Shown here in pieces: positions 35,396 to 43,970 of a stretch of 58,175 nt of DNA (position 1 is its first letter; each line of letters begins with the position of its first letter). The position numbers and the translations under genes were made by a program. Source of the stretch: Bacteroidota bacterium (GTDB lineage Bacteria > Bacteroidota > Bacteroidia > Chitinophagales > Saprospiraceae). Under the pieces are notes generated by a model, which was not told the origin of the DNA, did not search any database, and saw only the letters and a program-made list of their open reading frames with translations. The DNA lies in the NCBI GenBank assembly GCA_963169325.1, contig CAUJEY010000004.1, positions 1 to 58,175 on the forward strand. Reading direction: 5' to 3'.

Positions 35396-37678
35396 ATGAG
35401 TGTACGAATCTTTTTTACTTTGTTTTGCCTGCTTGGTATACAGCAGATGAATGCCCAGGACCAAATGTTTCAGCGCCTGAATTTTCCGGTTATTCAAAAC
35501 GGGAAACTATTGGAATATCCCTTTGCCGGCGGACTGAATGCCCCGCAGTTTTCTGAGGCCGACCTGAATAACGACCAGATTCCGGACCTCATCATTTTTG
35601 ACCGCTCCGGCGACGTGTTCCTGACTTTTTTAAACGAGGGAATTCCAGGCCAGATGAGTTACCGCTATGCCCCGGAATTTGCCTGTAATTTTCCGCCACT
35701 GATGGATTACGTGTTGTTGCGCGACTACAACAAGGACGGCGCTGCCGATATTTTTTGTGCCTCCCTGCCTATCGGCACCCAGGAGGTACAGGTGTACCGG
35801 GGGTATTTTGACAATAACATGCTGAAATTCAAGCCCGTTTTGTTCACCTATTCCGGTTGTACCACCTGCGATCCGAACTATATTTATTATCCCTCCACTA
35901 TCCCCGGATTCTGGAATAACCTGTTTATCGCCGACACCGACATCCCCGCGGTGGACGACATCGACGGCGACGGCGACCTCGATATACTCACCTTCGACGG
36001 CGCCGCCGGCGGGCATATTTTTATGGTCAAAAATATGTCGGTGGAAATGGGATTCGGGTCCGATAGCCTGATCTACCGGGTAACCGACCGCTGCTGGGGG
36101 CGCTTTTATGAAAGCGGTCTGACACTTTGTTCCAATTGCCTCAGCCCGGCGCCCGACACCTGCGTCACTTGTTTTGCCGGACCGATCGTGGTAAATGACC
36201 GCGACGGCGAACGCCACCCGGGCTCCACACTGATGACTTATGATCAGGACGGCGACGGCGATAAAGAGATCGTATTAGGCGATATATCCTTTACCTGTTT
36301 GAATATGATGACCAACGGCGGGACACCCGACGTGGCCTGGATGACCGCCCAGGACGACAATTTCCCATCCTACGATACGCCGGCTGATTTATTTATTTTT
36401 CCTGCCCCTTTTTATTTAGACCTGAACAACGATGGCAAAAAGGACCTCGTGGTGGCGCCCAACAACAAGTTTTCCAATGAAGACCGGCAGGGCGTGTGGT
36501 ATTATCACAATACCGCCACAACGGGTCATCAGTTCGAATTGGAAACCAAACGGCTGTTTGTCGGTGAAATGATCGACGTAGGCACGGCCGCACATCCGGT
36601 GCTGGTGGACGTAGACGCCGACGGATTGCTCGATCTGGTAGTGAGCAACTATGGCTACTATACACCCGGCAATGCCCAAAATGCCAGTTTGTACCTCTAC
36701 CGCAATACCGGAACTGCTACGGCGCCGCGATTTACCTTGGAAGACTCCGACTGGCTGGGGCTTTCCGTTTTCACCCCGAATGATTTCGATTTTTACCCCA
36801 CTTTCGGCGACCTCGACGGCGACGGCGACGCCGATATGCTGGTGGGCAGCAACGGCGGCGCCCTGTATTATTACCGAAACACCGCAGGGGCGGGCAATCC
36901 GATGCAATTTCAACGCGACTTCAACGTGATGTGGGTCACGCTCGACATTGGGTCGTACTCCACGCCGGCAATCGTTGACCTCGACAGCGACGGCCTCCCG
37001 GATATTGTCATGGGCGAACGCAGCGGCAACCTCAATTTTTTCCGGAATATCGGCGCCCCGGACAACCCCTTATTCGACCCCACCCCCACATTCACCAAAC
37101 TGGGCGCTGTGGATACCCGGGTTCCGCCCTTCGACGTGGGCTTTAGCGTTCCCGTTTTTATCGCGCAACCGAACGGCGCATTACTCCTTGTTGCGGGTAC
37201 GCAGGATGGCCATCTGGAAGCTTACACGAACGTAGTTGCTTCCGAATCGCCGTACGGAATCGTTTCCGAGCGCTGGGGAAATGTGGACGACGGCAACCGC
37301 AGCACGCCAACCTTCGGCGACCTCGACGGCGACGGCATCCTCGAAATGGTGGTGGGTAACCTGCGCGGCGGCCTGAGCCTGTACAAAACACAATTGGTGG
37401 ATTGCACCACTACCACAAACGCTGCCGACCGGCCCACGCTGCCGCAACCCCGCCTAAGCCCCAACCCCGCGCGGCAATGGGTTCGGGTGGAATGGCCTTC
37501 GGATCAGCCGGTTCAATGGCAGGCCTTCGATCTGCTGGGCAGGTCCGTGGCCCGCGGCGAAGCGCCCGGCGGCGCCTTTACCATTCCGGTAAATAATTGG
37601 GAACCCGGTACTTATTTTCTGGAAATGCAAAACGGCATGCAACACGCCGGACGAAGTGTGTTAACTGTAGTGCGATAA
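35396..37678 (+). CDS. FG-GAP/VCBS-repeat surface protein with type IX sorting domain
   Basis: A 760-residue secreted protein. A signal peptide (FFTLFCLLGIQQMNAQ) is followed by repeated FG-GAP/VCBS blades, each with a calcium-loop sequence: DLNNDQIPDL, DIDGDGDLDIL, DQDGDGDKEIV, DLDGDGDADML, DLDSDGLPDIV, DLDGDGILEMV. Together they form an integrin-like propeller that binds calcium. The end (LSPNPARQWVRVEW...DLLGRSVARGEA...GTYFLEMQNG) is a type A sorting domain for the type IX secretion system. A probable role is adhesion or surface binding. It converges on the Nudix regulator across a perfect palindrome. Confidence 0.92.
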   Translation: MSVRIFFTLFCLLGIQQMNAQDQMFQRLNFPVIQNGKLLEYPFAGGLNAPQFSEADLNNDQIPDLIIFDRSGDVFLTFLNEGIPGQMSYRYAPEFACNFPPLMDYVLLRDYNKDGAADIFCASLPIGTQEVQVYRGYFDNNMLKFKPVLFTYSGCTTCDPNYIYYPSTIPGFWNNLFIADTDIPAVDDIDGDGDLDILTFDGAAGGHIFMVKNMSVEMGFGSDSLIYRVTDRCWGRFYESGLTLCSNCLSPAPDTCVTCFAGPIVVNDRDGERHPGSTLMTYDQDGDGDKEIVLGDISFTCLNMMTNGGTPDVAWMTAQDDNFPSYDTPADLFIFPAPFYLDLNNDGKKDLVVAPNNKFSNEDRQGVWYYHNTATTGHQFELETKRLFVGEMIDVGTAAHPVLVDVDADGLLDLVVSNYGYYTPGNAQNASLYLYRNTGTATAPRFTLEDSDWLGLSVFTPNDFDFYPTFGDLDGDGDADMLVGSNGGALYYYRNTAGAGNPMQFQRDFNVMWVTLDIGSYSTPAIVDLDSDGLPDIVMGERSGNLNFFRNIGAPDNPLFDPTPTFTKLGAVDTRVPPFDVGFSVPVFIAQPNGALLLVAGTQDGHLEAYTNVVASESPYGIVSERWGNVDDGNRSTPTFGDLDGDGILEMVVGNLRGGLSLYKTQLVDCTTTTNAADRPTLPQPRLSPNPARQWVRVEWPSDQPVQWQAFDLLGRSVARGEAPGGAFTIPVNNWEPGTYFLEMQNGMQHAGRSVLTVVR

Positions 37679-37708
37679 GTTTTTTTAACCACGTTTTTAA
37701 AACGTGTA

Positions 37709-37785
37709 AATGTCTTTTACCAGGATGGGGGTTAAAATAGTTTGCCTGGCAAACTATTTTAACCCCCATCCTGGTAAAAGACATT
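37709..37785. terminator. Perfect 77-bp palindrome, probable bidirectional terminator
   Basis: Arms of 38 bases (37709-37746 and 37748-37785) are exactly complementary around one central T. It sits between convergent genes, 30 bases after one stop codon and 10 bases from the other. A smaller hairpin (ACGTTTT/AAAACGT) precedes it at about 37691-37705. Confidence 0.85.
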
Positions 37786-37795
37786 CCCTGCAAAC

Positions 37796-38491
37796 TTAAA
37801 TATCGAAACTAAATCCTTCTGATACGAATTGCTCGTATTTTTCCCCGTCGAACTGGTACAGTTTGGCCGGGCGGTGTGCCACGCCTTCCTGTAATTCCGG
37901 TAGTTCAACCAACAGGTTCATGGACAGAATTTTCTTCCGGAAATTGCGCTTATCCAACTTCTTGGGCAGATTAAGTATCGCGTCGTACAATTGTTGGAGT
38001 TCGGTGAGGGTAAATTTTGGGGGCAACAATTCGAAGCCCACCGGTTCGGTGCGCACCTTGTGTTTCAACCGTTTGAGGCAGGTATTCAGGATTTCGTTGT
38101 GGTCGAATGCCAATTCCTCCACCTCCGAAACCGCGTGCCAGCGCGCTGATTGCGCAAAAGAAGCCGGCGTAACGTTAAAGTCGCTGATTTTAATCAAAGA
38201 ATAATAGGCAATCGTAATGACGCGGCCCAATGGATGGCGATTCACTGCGCCAAACGCTTTCACTTGCTCCAGGTACACGCCGCGTAGTCCGGTGAGTTGC
38301 TCCAACACGCGTTCGGCGGCCGTATCCAGATTTTCATTTGGATACACCAGATCGCCCGGCAGCGCCCATTTGCCCTTAAATGGCGCAGCGCCCCGTTGGA
38401 TCAACAGCACTTTCAACTCGCTGCCGTCAAAGCCAAAGATCACATTATCAACAGAGAACGCAGACTTAAAGAAGCTCTCGATCTCGCTCAT
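37796..38491 (-). CDS. Nudix-like transcriptional regulator (NrtR/AraR type)
   Basis: A 231-residue protein. Residues 10-140 are a Nudix fold with GKWALPGDLVYPNENLD, but the Nudix box is degenerate: where REUxEE is expected it has R61-V-L-E-Q-L, so three glutamates needed for metal binding and hydrolysis are missing. Residues 150-231 form a winged helix (FTLTELQQLYDAI...LDKRNFRKKI). This is the build of NrtR-type regulators, which use the dead Nudix domain to sense ADP-ribose or sugar metabolites. The regulated genes cannot be told. A TAnnTTTG promoter lies 28 bases upstream. Confidence 0.87.
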   Translation of the reverse strand: MSEIESFFKSAFSVDNVIFGFDGSELKVLLIQRGAAPFKGKWALPGDLVYPNENLDTAAERVLEQLTGLRGVYLEQVKAFGAVNRHPLGRVITIAYYSLIKISDFNVTPASFAQSARWHAVSEVEELAFDHNEILNTCLKRLKHKVRTEPVGFELLPPKFTLTELQQLYDAILNLPKKLDKRNFRKKILSMNLLVELPELQEGVAHRPAKLYQFDGEKYEQFVSEGFSFDI

Positions 38492-38518
38492 ACTTAGTTA
38501 TTATCGTTAGTCAAGCCC

Positions 38519-38526
38519 CAAAATTA
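38519..38526 (-). promoter_or_regulatory. -7 element of the Nudix-type regulator gene
   Basis: The minus strand reads TAATTTTG, fitting TAnnTTTG, 28 bases before the start codon at 38491. Confidence 0.55.
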
Positions 38527-38665
38527 CGGACTTATTGTTAAATGAACACCAATTTATCCGGGTATTCCCCGAGGGCTAAATGACATATTGGCCTTTTTTT
38601 TGTATTATAAAAGAACGGCCGCGGCAAATAGCCAACATTTACCGCGTCATGCAGGTCAAAAGCGT

Positions 38666-38673
38666 TACTTTTG
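38666..38673 (+). promoter_or_regulatory. Probable -7 element of the CCDC81-HU/SPOR gene
   Basis: TACTTTTG fits TAnnTTTG and lies 70 bases before the chosen ATG at 38744. Its presence argues against an upstream start at 38588, which would place the promoter inside the gene. Confidence 0.5.
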
Positions 38674-38743
38674 TCCTGTTTTAATCGCGACCGAACTATT
38701 TATTACTCATCCCGTTTCACCGAGACTCAACCCTTATATCGGC

Positions 38744-39907
38744 ATGCATATTGACATCGCATCTCATATTGAAAAATTGCTTTTTCTGCACGATACGCTC
38801 ATCATTCCGTCGTTTGGCGGCTTCACTGCCATGCGCGCGCCGGCCGGCGTCGATTATGTAGGCGGAGCCGTGACGCCGCCGTCAAAAACGTTGACGTTCA
38901 ACGAAAACCTGACGACGGACGACGGCATTCTGGTGGATGATATCGCTTCAGCAAACCACATCACTGCCGAAGAGGCCCGCCGGGCCATTCAGCAGTTTGT
39001 CGACCAGACTCAATTGCAACTCAACCAGCGTGAAATCGTCACGTTGCCCGGCGTTGGCCGTTTGTATAAAAACTACGTGCAGAAAATTCAGTTTCTGCCC
39101 GATGCCACCAATTTCCACGCCGGTTCGTACGGGCTGCCCCCTTTGCAGTTTTCGCCCATCGCCCGCTCGCGGGAGGTGATTGAAAAACCGGCCGCAGCCC
39201 CGGCTTCCAACGGAATTACTTCGGGCGCTGCCGGCACTTCCGAGCCTGTAAAAACGACTGCTGCGCCCGCTATTCCGCCGCTGCCACCGCCGCCGGCTTT
39301 TATCAACGATCCTTACCATGCCCCGCGCTCTTCTTCCGGACAAATCGGTACCGGTATCGGTGTCGGGCTGCTGTTGTGCATTATTGCTTTCGGTGTTTGG
39401 TGGTGGCAACATAACAAAACCAACGGCACAGAACCTACCCTGGCTGATGCGCAACAAGAACAAACAGACAGCCCGCCGGCGAGCTCCCCACTATCCAAAA
39501 TAACCGATATAGCAAAATTGGGCAATAAGGAAAAGGATGCGACCAAATCGGAAAAGCCTCGTGCAGAAAAGGAAGGGGACGACCTGAACGACGAAGTAGA
39601 GGAAGCCGCCGCTAAAAAAGTGGAAGTACTGCGCCGGCAAAATGAAGCGCCACCCAGCACCATTCCGCCGTCCAGAGTGGAGGAGCGCCAATGCGTGCTC
39701 ATCATCGCCACCCTGCGCGACCGCACCAACGCCGACCGCCTGATTGCCAAACTCAAAGGCGCCGGCTACGACGTGTACTACCGCCAAAGAAGCGGTCACC
39801 AGGTCGGTATACAATTTGACTATACTGACCCGAAAAAAATACAGGAAACAAAGGCGGAACTGATCCGCTTTACCGGGGAAAAAGGAATTTTTGTTAAACA
39901 AAAATGA
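38744..39907 (+). CDS. CCDC81-type prokaryotic HU domain protein with SPOR domain
   Basis: A 387-residue membrane protein. The N-terminal 130 residues are the paired bacterial CCDC81-like HU domains (HIEKLLFLHDTLIIPSFGGF, then TLPGVGRLYKNYVQKIQF). A Pro/Ala-rich linker leads to one membrane segment near 200-220 (GIGVGLLLCIIAFGVWWW), then a charged Lys/Glu stretch and a C-terminal SPOR domain (CVLIIATLRDRTNADRLIAKLKGAGYDV). Such proteins are thought to link the chromosome or cytoplasm to peptidoglycan at division sites in Bacteroidota. I chose the ATG at 38744, where homology begins. It overlaps the epimerase gene by four bases. Confidence 0.87.
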   Translation: MHIDIASHIEKLLFLHDTLIIPSFGGFTAMRAPAGVDYVGGAVTPPSKTLTFNENLTTDDGILVDDIASANHITAEEARRAIQQFVDQTQLQLNQREIVTLPGVGRLYKNYVQKIQFLPDATNFHAGSYGLPPLQFSPIARSREVIEKPAAAPASNGITSGAAGTSEPVKTTAAPAIPPLPPPPAFINDPYHAPRSSSGQIGTGIGVGLLLCIIAFGVWWWQHNKTNGTEPTLADAQQEQTDSPPASSPLSKITDIAKLGNKEKDATKSEKPRAEKEGDDLNDEVEEAAAKKVEVLRRQNEAPPSTIPPSRVEERQCVLIIATLRDRTNADRLIAKLKGAGYDVYYRQRSGHQVGIQFDYTDPKKIQETKAELIRFTGEKGIFVKQK

Positions 39908-40302
39908 TTCGAATCGACCACATCGGCATCGCCGTTCGCAACATGGCGGACAGCAACGAACTTTTCCGCAAACTGCTCGGTGAAACGCATTTCAAAATAG
40001 AAAGCGTTGAAAGCGAAAAAGTCGCTACCTCCTTTTTTCATATCGGCGAAAGCAAAATAGAACTGCTGGAGGCCTCCGACCCGGAGAGCCCGATCGCCAA
40101 ATTCATCGAAAAACGCGGGGAGGGTATCCATCATATCGCCTTCGAAGTGGACGACATCCGCGCAGAGGTCGAACGCCTCGAATCCGAGGGGTTTATTCCC
40201 CTGAACCGCGAGCCCAAGCGCGGGGCGGATAACAAGTGGGTGGTGTTTTTGCACCCGAAGTCGAGTAACGGGGTGCTGGTGGAATTGTGCCAATCGATTT
40301 GA
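39904..40302 (+). CDS. mce: Methylmalonyl-CoA epimerase
   Basis: A 132-residue glyoxalase-fold enzyme of normal family length. The metal ligands are in the expected places: H6 in RIDHIGIAV, the central His in GIHHIAFEVDD and the final Glu in GVLVELCQ, with KIELLEASDPESPIAKF and EKRGEGIHH typical of the family. It interconverts the (2R) and (2S) forms of methylmalonyl-CoA in the propionate/methylmalonyl pathway. Translation is coupled to the SPOR gene by an ATGA overlap, a pairing with no obvious functional logic. Confidence 0.93.
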   Translation: MIRIDHIGIAVRNMADSNELFRKLLGETHFKIESVESEKVATSFFHIGESKIELLEASDPESPIAKFIEKRGEGIHHIAFEVDDIRAEVERLESEGFIPLNREPKRGADNKWVVFLHPKSSNGVLVELCQSI

Positions 40303-40309
40303 ACCTGCT

Positions 40310-40445
40310 TTACCGGGTTTTTCGCATCATTTCAATAAACGAATCTTTGCGTCGGCGGGCCAGCGGCACCACCGATTTGTCGGTCATCAGCAGGCTGTCG
40401 CCGTCGTCTTTGGCGAGTTTGCGACCGAAAGTTGTGTTCACCACG
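40310..40445 (-). pseudogene. 3' remnant of a LytTR-domain gene
   Basis: The minus strand encodes about 43 residues ending VVNTTFGRKLAKDDG, then LLMTDKSVVPLARRRKDSF and IEMMRKTR before a stop. This is the end of a LytTR DNA-binding domain (the V-N...L-x-x-x-x-x-x-P-x-x-R-R-R-K-x-x-F pattern). No receiver or first half of the LytTR domain precedes it; homology fades about 35 bases before the inverted repeat at 40481. It is a decayed gene end. Confidence 0.65.
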
Positions 40446-40480
40446 TGCAAATGGGGGCAATCGTTAGAAGTACAGGTTAT

Positions 40481-40611
40481 TGACCACACTACTGGACATT
40501 TTTCAACACATAGGCACATAGAGCACATAGTTTTTTGATTTTCAAAGGTTTAAAACCTATGTGATCTATGTGCCTATGTGTTAAATTTGAAAATGTCAAG
40601 TAGTGTGGTCA
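40481..40611. repeat. 131-bp word-array inverted repeat (CACATAG / CTATGTG)
   Basis: The outer 22 bases of the arms (TGACCACACTACT... and ...AGTAGTGTGGTCA) are complementary with one mismatch; inside, CACATAG words face CTATGTG words. With flanking sequence it fills most of a 493-base gap (40303-40795), together with the LytTR remnant and the heptamer array. The CTATGTG word returns at 51564. Confidence 0.9.
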
Positions 40612-40760
40612 TTGACGCTTCAGGCGCGCGGCTGCGAATCTTAATTCCCGCGATCAACAATAAAGCCCGCGATCAGAAAATGAAGCGGGTGATTAGAAAA
40701 ACGTTTTAGTTTTGCTATCCTAATTTTCATGGGATTAAGCCCACACATCTACCCTCCGGC

Positions 40761-40792
40761 AACTCAAAACTCAAAACTCAAAACTCAAAACT
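40761..40792 (+). repeat. Heptamer tandem repeat abutting the helicase start
   Basis: Four perfect copies of CAAAACT (40765-40792) and a partial one end three bases before the TTG start codon of the helicase-nuclease, taking the place of a ribosome-binding site. Confidence 0.9.
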
Positions 40793-40795
40793 GAA

Positions 40796-43700
40796 TTGTC
40801 CACCCTCCAGCAACGCAACGCCGACTTCCGCACCCTTCTCAACCGCCTCAACCCGGCCCAACGCCGCGCGGTAGAGCAGGTGGAAGGCCCCGTGCTGGTG
40901 GTAGCCGGCCCGGGCACCGGTAAAACGCATATCCTCGCCGCCCGCATCGGCAAAATCCTGCTGGATACCGATACCCGCCCGCAAAACATTCTTTGCCTCA
41001 CCTTTACCGATGCCGGCGTCACGGCCATGCGCGAGCGCCTGCTGGAAATGATCGGCCCCGACGCCCACCGGGTGGTCATCAGCACCTTTCACGGGTTTTG
41101 CAACCGGGTCATCCAGGAAAATCAGGAATTGTTCGGCAAAGGCCGCCTGGAACCCGTCACCGAACTGGAACGGATCGAAATCGTACGCCGTTTGCTGGCC
41201 CAGTTGCCGCCGGAGCATCCCCTGCGTGAAGGCAAAAAAGATATTTATCAATACGAAAACCACCTGCGCGACTTGTTTGCCAACATGAAAAAGGAGGGGT
41301 GGACGCCGGGTTATGTATTGAAAAAAGCCGACGAGTTTATCAGAGATTTGCCCGCCAACCCCGATTTTATTTACCAGAGAAATACCAAACAGGCAAAAAA
41401 GGGCGACCCCAAAACCGCTCAGATTCAGGACATTACCGAACGCCTGACCCGCCTGAAAGCCGCCGCCGACCTTTACCCGAAATACCTCCACGCCATGGAG
41501 CGCGCCGGCCGATACGAGTACGAAGACATGATTCTGTGGGTGCTGCGCGAATTTGAAAAAAACGAAGCCCTGTTGCGCGGCTACCAGGAGCGATACATCT
41601 ACGTGCAGGTCGACGAATTTCAGGACACCAACGGCGCGCAATTCCGCCTCCTGCAACTGCTCCTGCATTTCTGGGAAGCGCCCAACGTGTTCGTGGTGGG
41701 CGACGACGACCAGAGCATTTTTGAGTTCCAGGGCGCGCGACTCGAAAACCTGCGCCAGTTTCACCGGCAATACCACGAAGCCCTGGAAACCATCGTACTG
41801 CAGGAAAATTACCGCTCCACCCAAGACATTCTCGATGCTTCCGGGCGCGTGATCGCGCACAACGAAATCCGCGCCGTACGGCAACTGGATGAGCCGATAG
41901 AGAAAAAACTCCGGGCCGCCACTACCGCGCGTCATACGCCCGAATTACGGGTGTACGAGAACCGGCTGCAGGAATTGACGGATGTGGCGGGGCAAATTGA
42001 AACGCTGGTCCGCAACGGGGTGGCGCCCGATGAGATTGCGGTGATTTATGCAAAACACCGGCAGGTCAACCGGCTGATGGCCTTACTGGGCAAAAAAGGC
42101 ATCCCCTACCAAACCAAACGCCCCGTCAATGCGCTCGACCTGCCCGTGGTGCAGCAGTTTCGCGAATTGTTGCGCTACCTGCACGACGAATCGGTGCGCC
42201 CCTTTTCGGGCGAACACCGGCTGTTCCGGCTCCTGCACGCCGCATTTTTCGGGCTGCCCGCCAGCGACCTGGCCCGGATCGCCGTAGCGGCGAAAATGGA
42301 AACGTTTTCAAAAACAGAACAAACCTCCCCCCTTTACGATACCCCTCACGCCCCGCTTCGAACTTCAAACTTTGAACTTCGAACTTCAATTACTTCCCCG
42401 GATTACCTGCAAAACCTGAATTTATCCCAACCCGAAAGATTCAAACCCCTTTCAAAGTATCTCGACCACTGGATTGCCGCGGTACATAATCTCCCCCTGC
42501 CGCAACTTCTGGAACGGCTTTTTACCCAAACCGGGCTGCTGACCTGGACGCTCGCGCAAGCCGACAAACTCTGGCACCTCCAGGCGCTGTACACCCTGTT
42601 CGATTTTGTAGAAACCGAGGTAAACCGGCGCCCGCGAACGACGCTTGCGCGGCTGTTGGACCTGCTCGACAGTATGGACGACAACAACCTGTCCCTGCTG
42701 CTGCAACAACCCGTTCAGTCGGGTCCCGGCGTACAACTCCTGACCGCACACGGCGCCAAAGGACTGGAGTTCCAACACGTGTTTATGTTCGACTGCGTGG
42801 CCGATGCCTGGGAGAAAAACGCCGGCGGCAGCCGCGGGCGTTTTACGCTGCCCCCTACCCTCACGCTTTCCGGCGAAGAAGACGCCGTGGAAGCCCGGCG
42901 CCGCCTCTTTTACGTGGCCATGACCCGCGCCAAACACCACCTGCACCTCTCCTACGCCCACACAGGCGACGACGGCAAGCCGATGACCCAGTCCATGTTT
43001 GTGGAAGAAACGGACCTGCCGCGCGAAACCGCTGCCGTATCGCAAGCGGCCCTGCTCGACACCCAGGCACTGCTGCTGCTCGAATCCGAAACACCGGTCA
43101 TTACCCTGCCCGAGCCCGCGGCCTTCGAAGCGCTGCTGCGCAATTTTTCGCTCAGTGTAACTGCCCTGAATCGTTACCTGCGCTGTCCCCTGGCATTTTA
43201 TTACGAAGATTTTCTGAAAATACCGGGCGCTATGAGCGAAGCCGCCGCTTACGGCGTGGCTATGCACGGCGCCTTGCAGCAATTTGTGCTGAAAATGAAA
43301 GCAGATAAAAAACTGCGGTTCCCTTCCGCGGAGGTGTTAGTGCGGATGTTCAGCACGGAAATGGAACGCCAACGCGGGTATTTTTCCGAAAACAATTACA
43401 CCCAGCGCCTCGCCCTCGGCAAAGAAAACCTGCGTCGCGTACACGTGGAGCAAGTGCCCTACTGGCGCAAACGCGCTATTGTGGAACGCCGCATCGACCG
43501 CGTAGAACTCGAGGGCGTGCCCATCGCCGGGGTGCTGGATAAAATTGAATGGCTCGACAACGGCACCCTTCGCATCGTAGACTACAAAACCGGCACGCCA
43601 GCGCCGAACAAAACCGCGCCGCCCGACGACAAACAACCCTATGGCGGCGACTACTGGCGTCAGCTGGCTTTTTACCATATCCTGCTCAAAAAAGCCGACC

Positions 43701-43969
43701 TGTATCCCGAGCCCGTGGGCAAAACCGCCGTCTCCTGGCTCGAGCCCGACAAACGCGGCGCCTTTCCCATCACCGAGATCAGCTTCAACGCCGAAGAAAT
43801 ACATTTTGTGGAAAACCTCATCCGCGATACCTGGGCTAATATCCGTGCCGCGCATTTCAGCCCCGGCTGCGGGAAGGAGGATTGTCCCTGGTGCCGGATG
43901 CATAGGTGGAATGAGGCGCCGGTGGAGGGGGTGGAACGAGAGGAAGAAGATCTTGATGATTTAGCCTGA
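40796..43969 (+). CDS. UvrD/PcrA-like helicase fused to AddB/RecB-type nuclease
   Basis: A 1057-residue DNA-repair enzyme. The superfamily 1A helicase has Walker A AGPGTGKTH (37-45), motif Ia CLTFTDAGVTAMRERL, motif II VDEFQDT, motif III GDDDQSIFEFQGA, motif V LTAHGAKGLEFQHV and motif VI RRRLFYVAMTRAK. From about 780 comes a PD-(D/E)xK nuclease with IVDYKTGTP near 928, and cysteines C at about 796 plus CGKEDCPWC (about 1024-1032), the iron-sulfur pattern of AddB and Cas4 nucleases. It probably resects double-strand ends. The first start codon in frame is TTG. Residues 520-529 are written in repeat words. Confidence 0.9.
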   Translation: MSTLQQRNADFRTLLNRLNPAQRRAVEQVEGPVLVVAGPGTGKTHILAARIGKILLDTDTRPQNILCLTFTDAGVTAMRERLLEMIGPDAHRVVISTFHGFCNRVIQENQELFGKGRLEPVTELERIEIVRRLLAQLPPEHPLREGKKDIYQYENHLRDLFANMKKEGWTPGYVLKKADEFIRDLPANPDFIYQRNTKQAKKGDPKTAQIQDITERLTRLKAAADLYPKYLHAMERAGRYEYEDMILWVLREFEKNEALLRGYQERYIYVQVDEFQDTNGAQFRLLQLLLHFWEAPNVFVVGDDDQSIFEFQGARLENLRQFHRQYHEALETIVLQENYRSTQDILDASGRVIAHNEIRAVRQLDEPIEKKLRAATTARHTPELRVYENRLQELTDVAGQIETLVRNGVAPDEIAVIYAKHRQVNRLMALLGKKGIPYQTKRPVNALDLPVVQQFRELLRYLHDESVRPFSGEHRLFRLLHAAFFGLPASDLARIAVAAKMETFSKTEQTSPLYDTPHAPLRTSNFELRTSITSPDYLQNLNLSQPERFKPLSKYLDHWIAAVHNLPLPQLLERLFTQTGLLTWTLAQADKLWHLQALYTLFDFVETEVNRRPRTTLARLLDLLDSMDDNNLSLLLQQPVQSGPGVQLLTAHGAKGLEFQHVFMFDCVADAWEKNAGGSRGRFTLPPTLTLSGEEDAVEARRRLFYVAMTRAKHHLHLSYAHTGDDGKPMTQSMFVEETDLPRETAAVSQAALLDTQALLLLESETPVITLPEPAAFEALLRNFSLSVTALNRYLRCPLAFYYEDFLKIPGAMSEAAAYGVAMHGALQQFVLKMKADKKLRFPSAEVLVRMFSTEMERQRGYFSENNYTQRLALGKENLRRVHVEQVPYWRKRAIVERRIDRVELEGVPIAGVLDKIEWLDNGTLRIVDYKTGTPAPNKTAPPDDKQPYGGDYWRQLAFYHILLKKADLYPEPVGKTAVSWLEPDKRGAFPITEISFNAEEIHFVENLIRDTWANIRAAHFSPGCGKEDCPWCRMHRWNEAPVEGVEREEEDLDDLA
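42357..42383 (+). repeat. Word-type near-palindrome inside the helicase coding sequence
   Basis: The 27 bases starting TTCGAACTTCAAAC repeat the words GAACTTC and CAAACT and match their own reverse complement at 24 of 27 positions. Read in frame they encode LRTSNFELRTS, a direct repeat of LRTS, in a linker of the helicase rich in Pro, Ser and Thr. Confidence 0.7.
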
Positions 43970-43970
43970 T

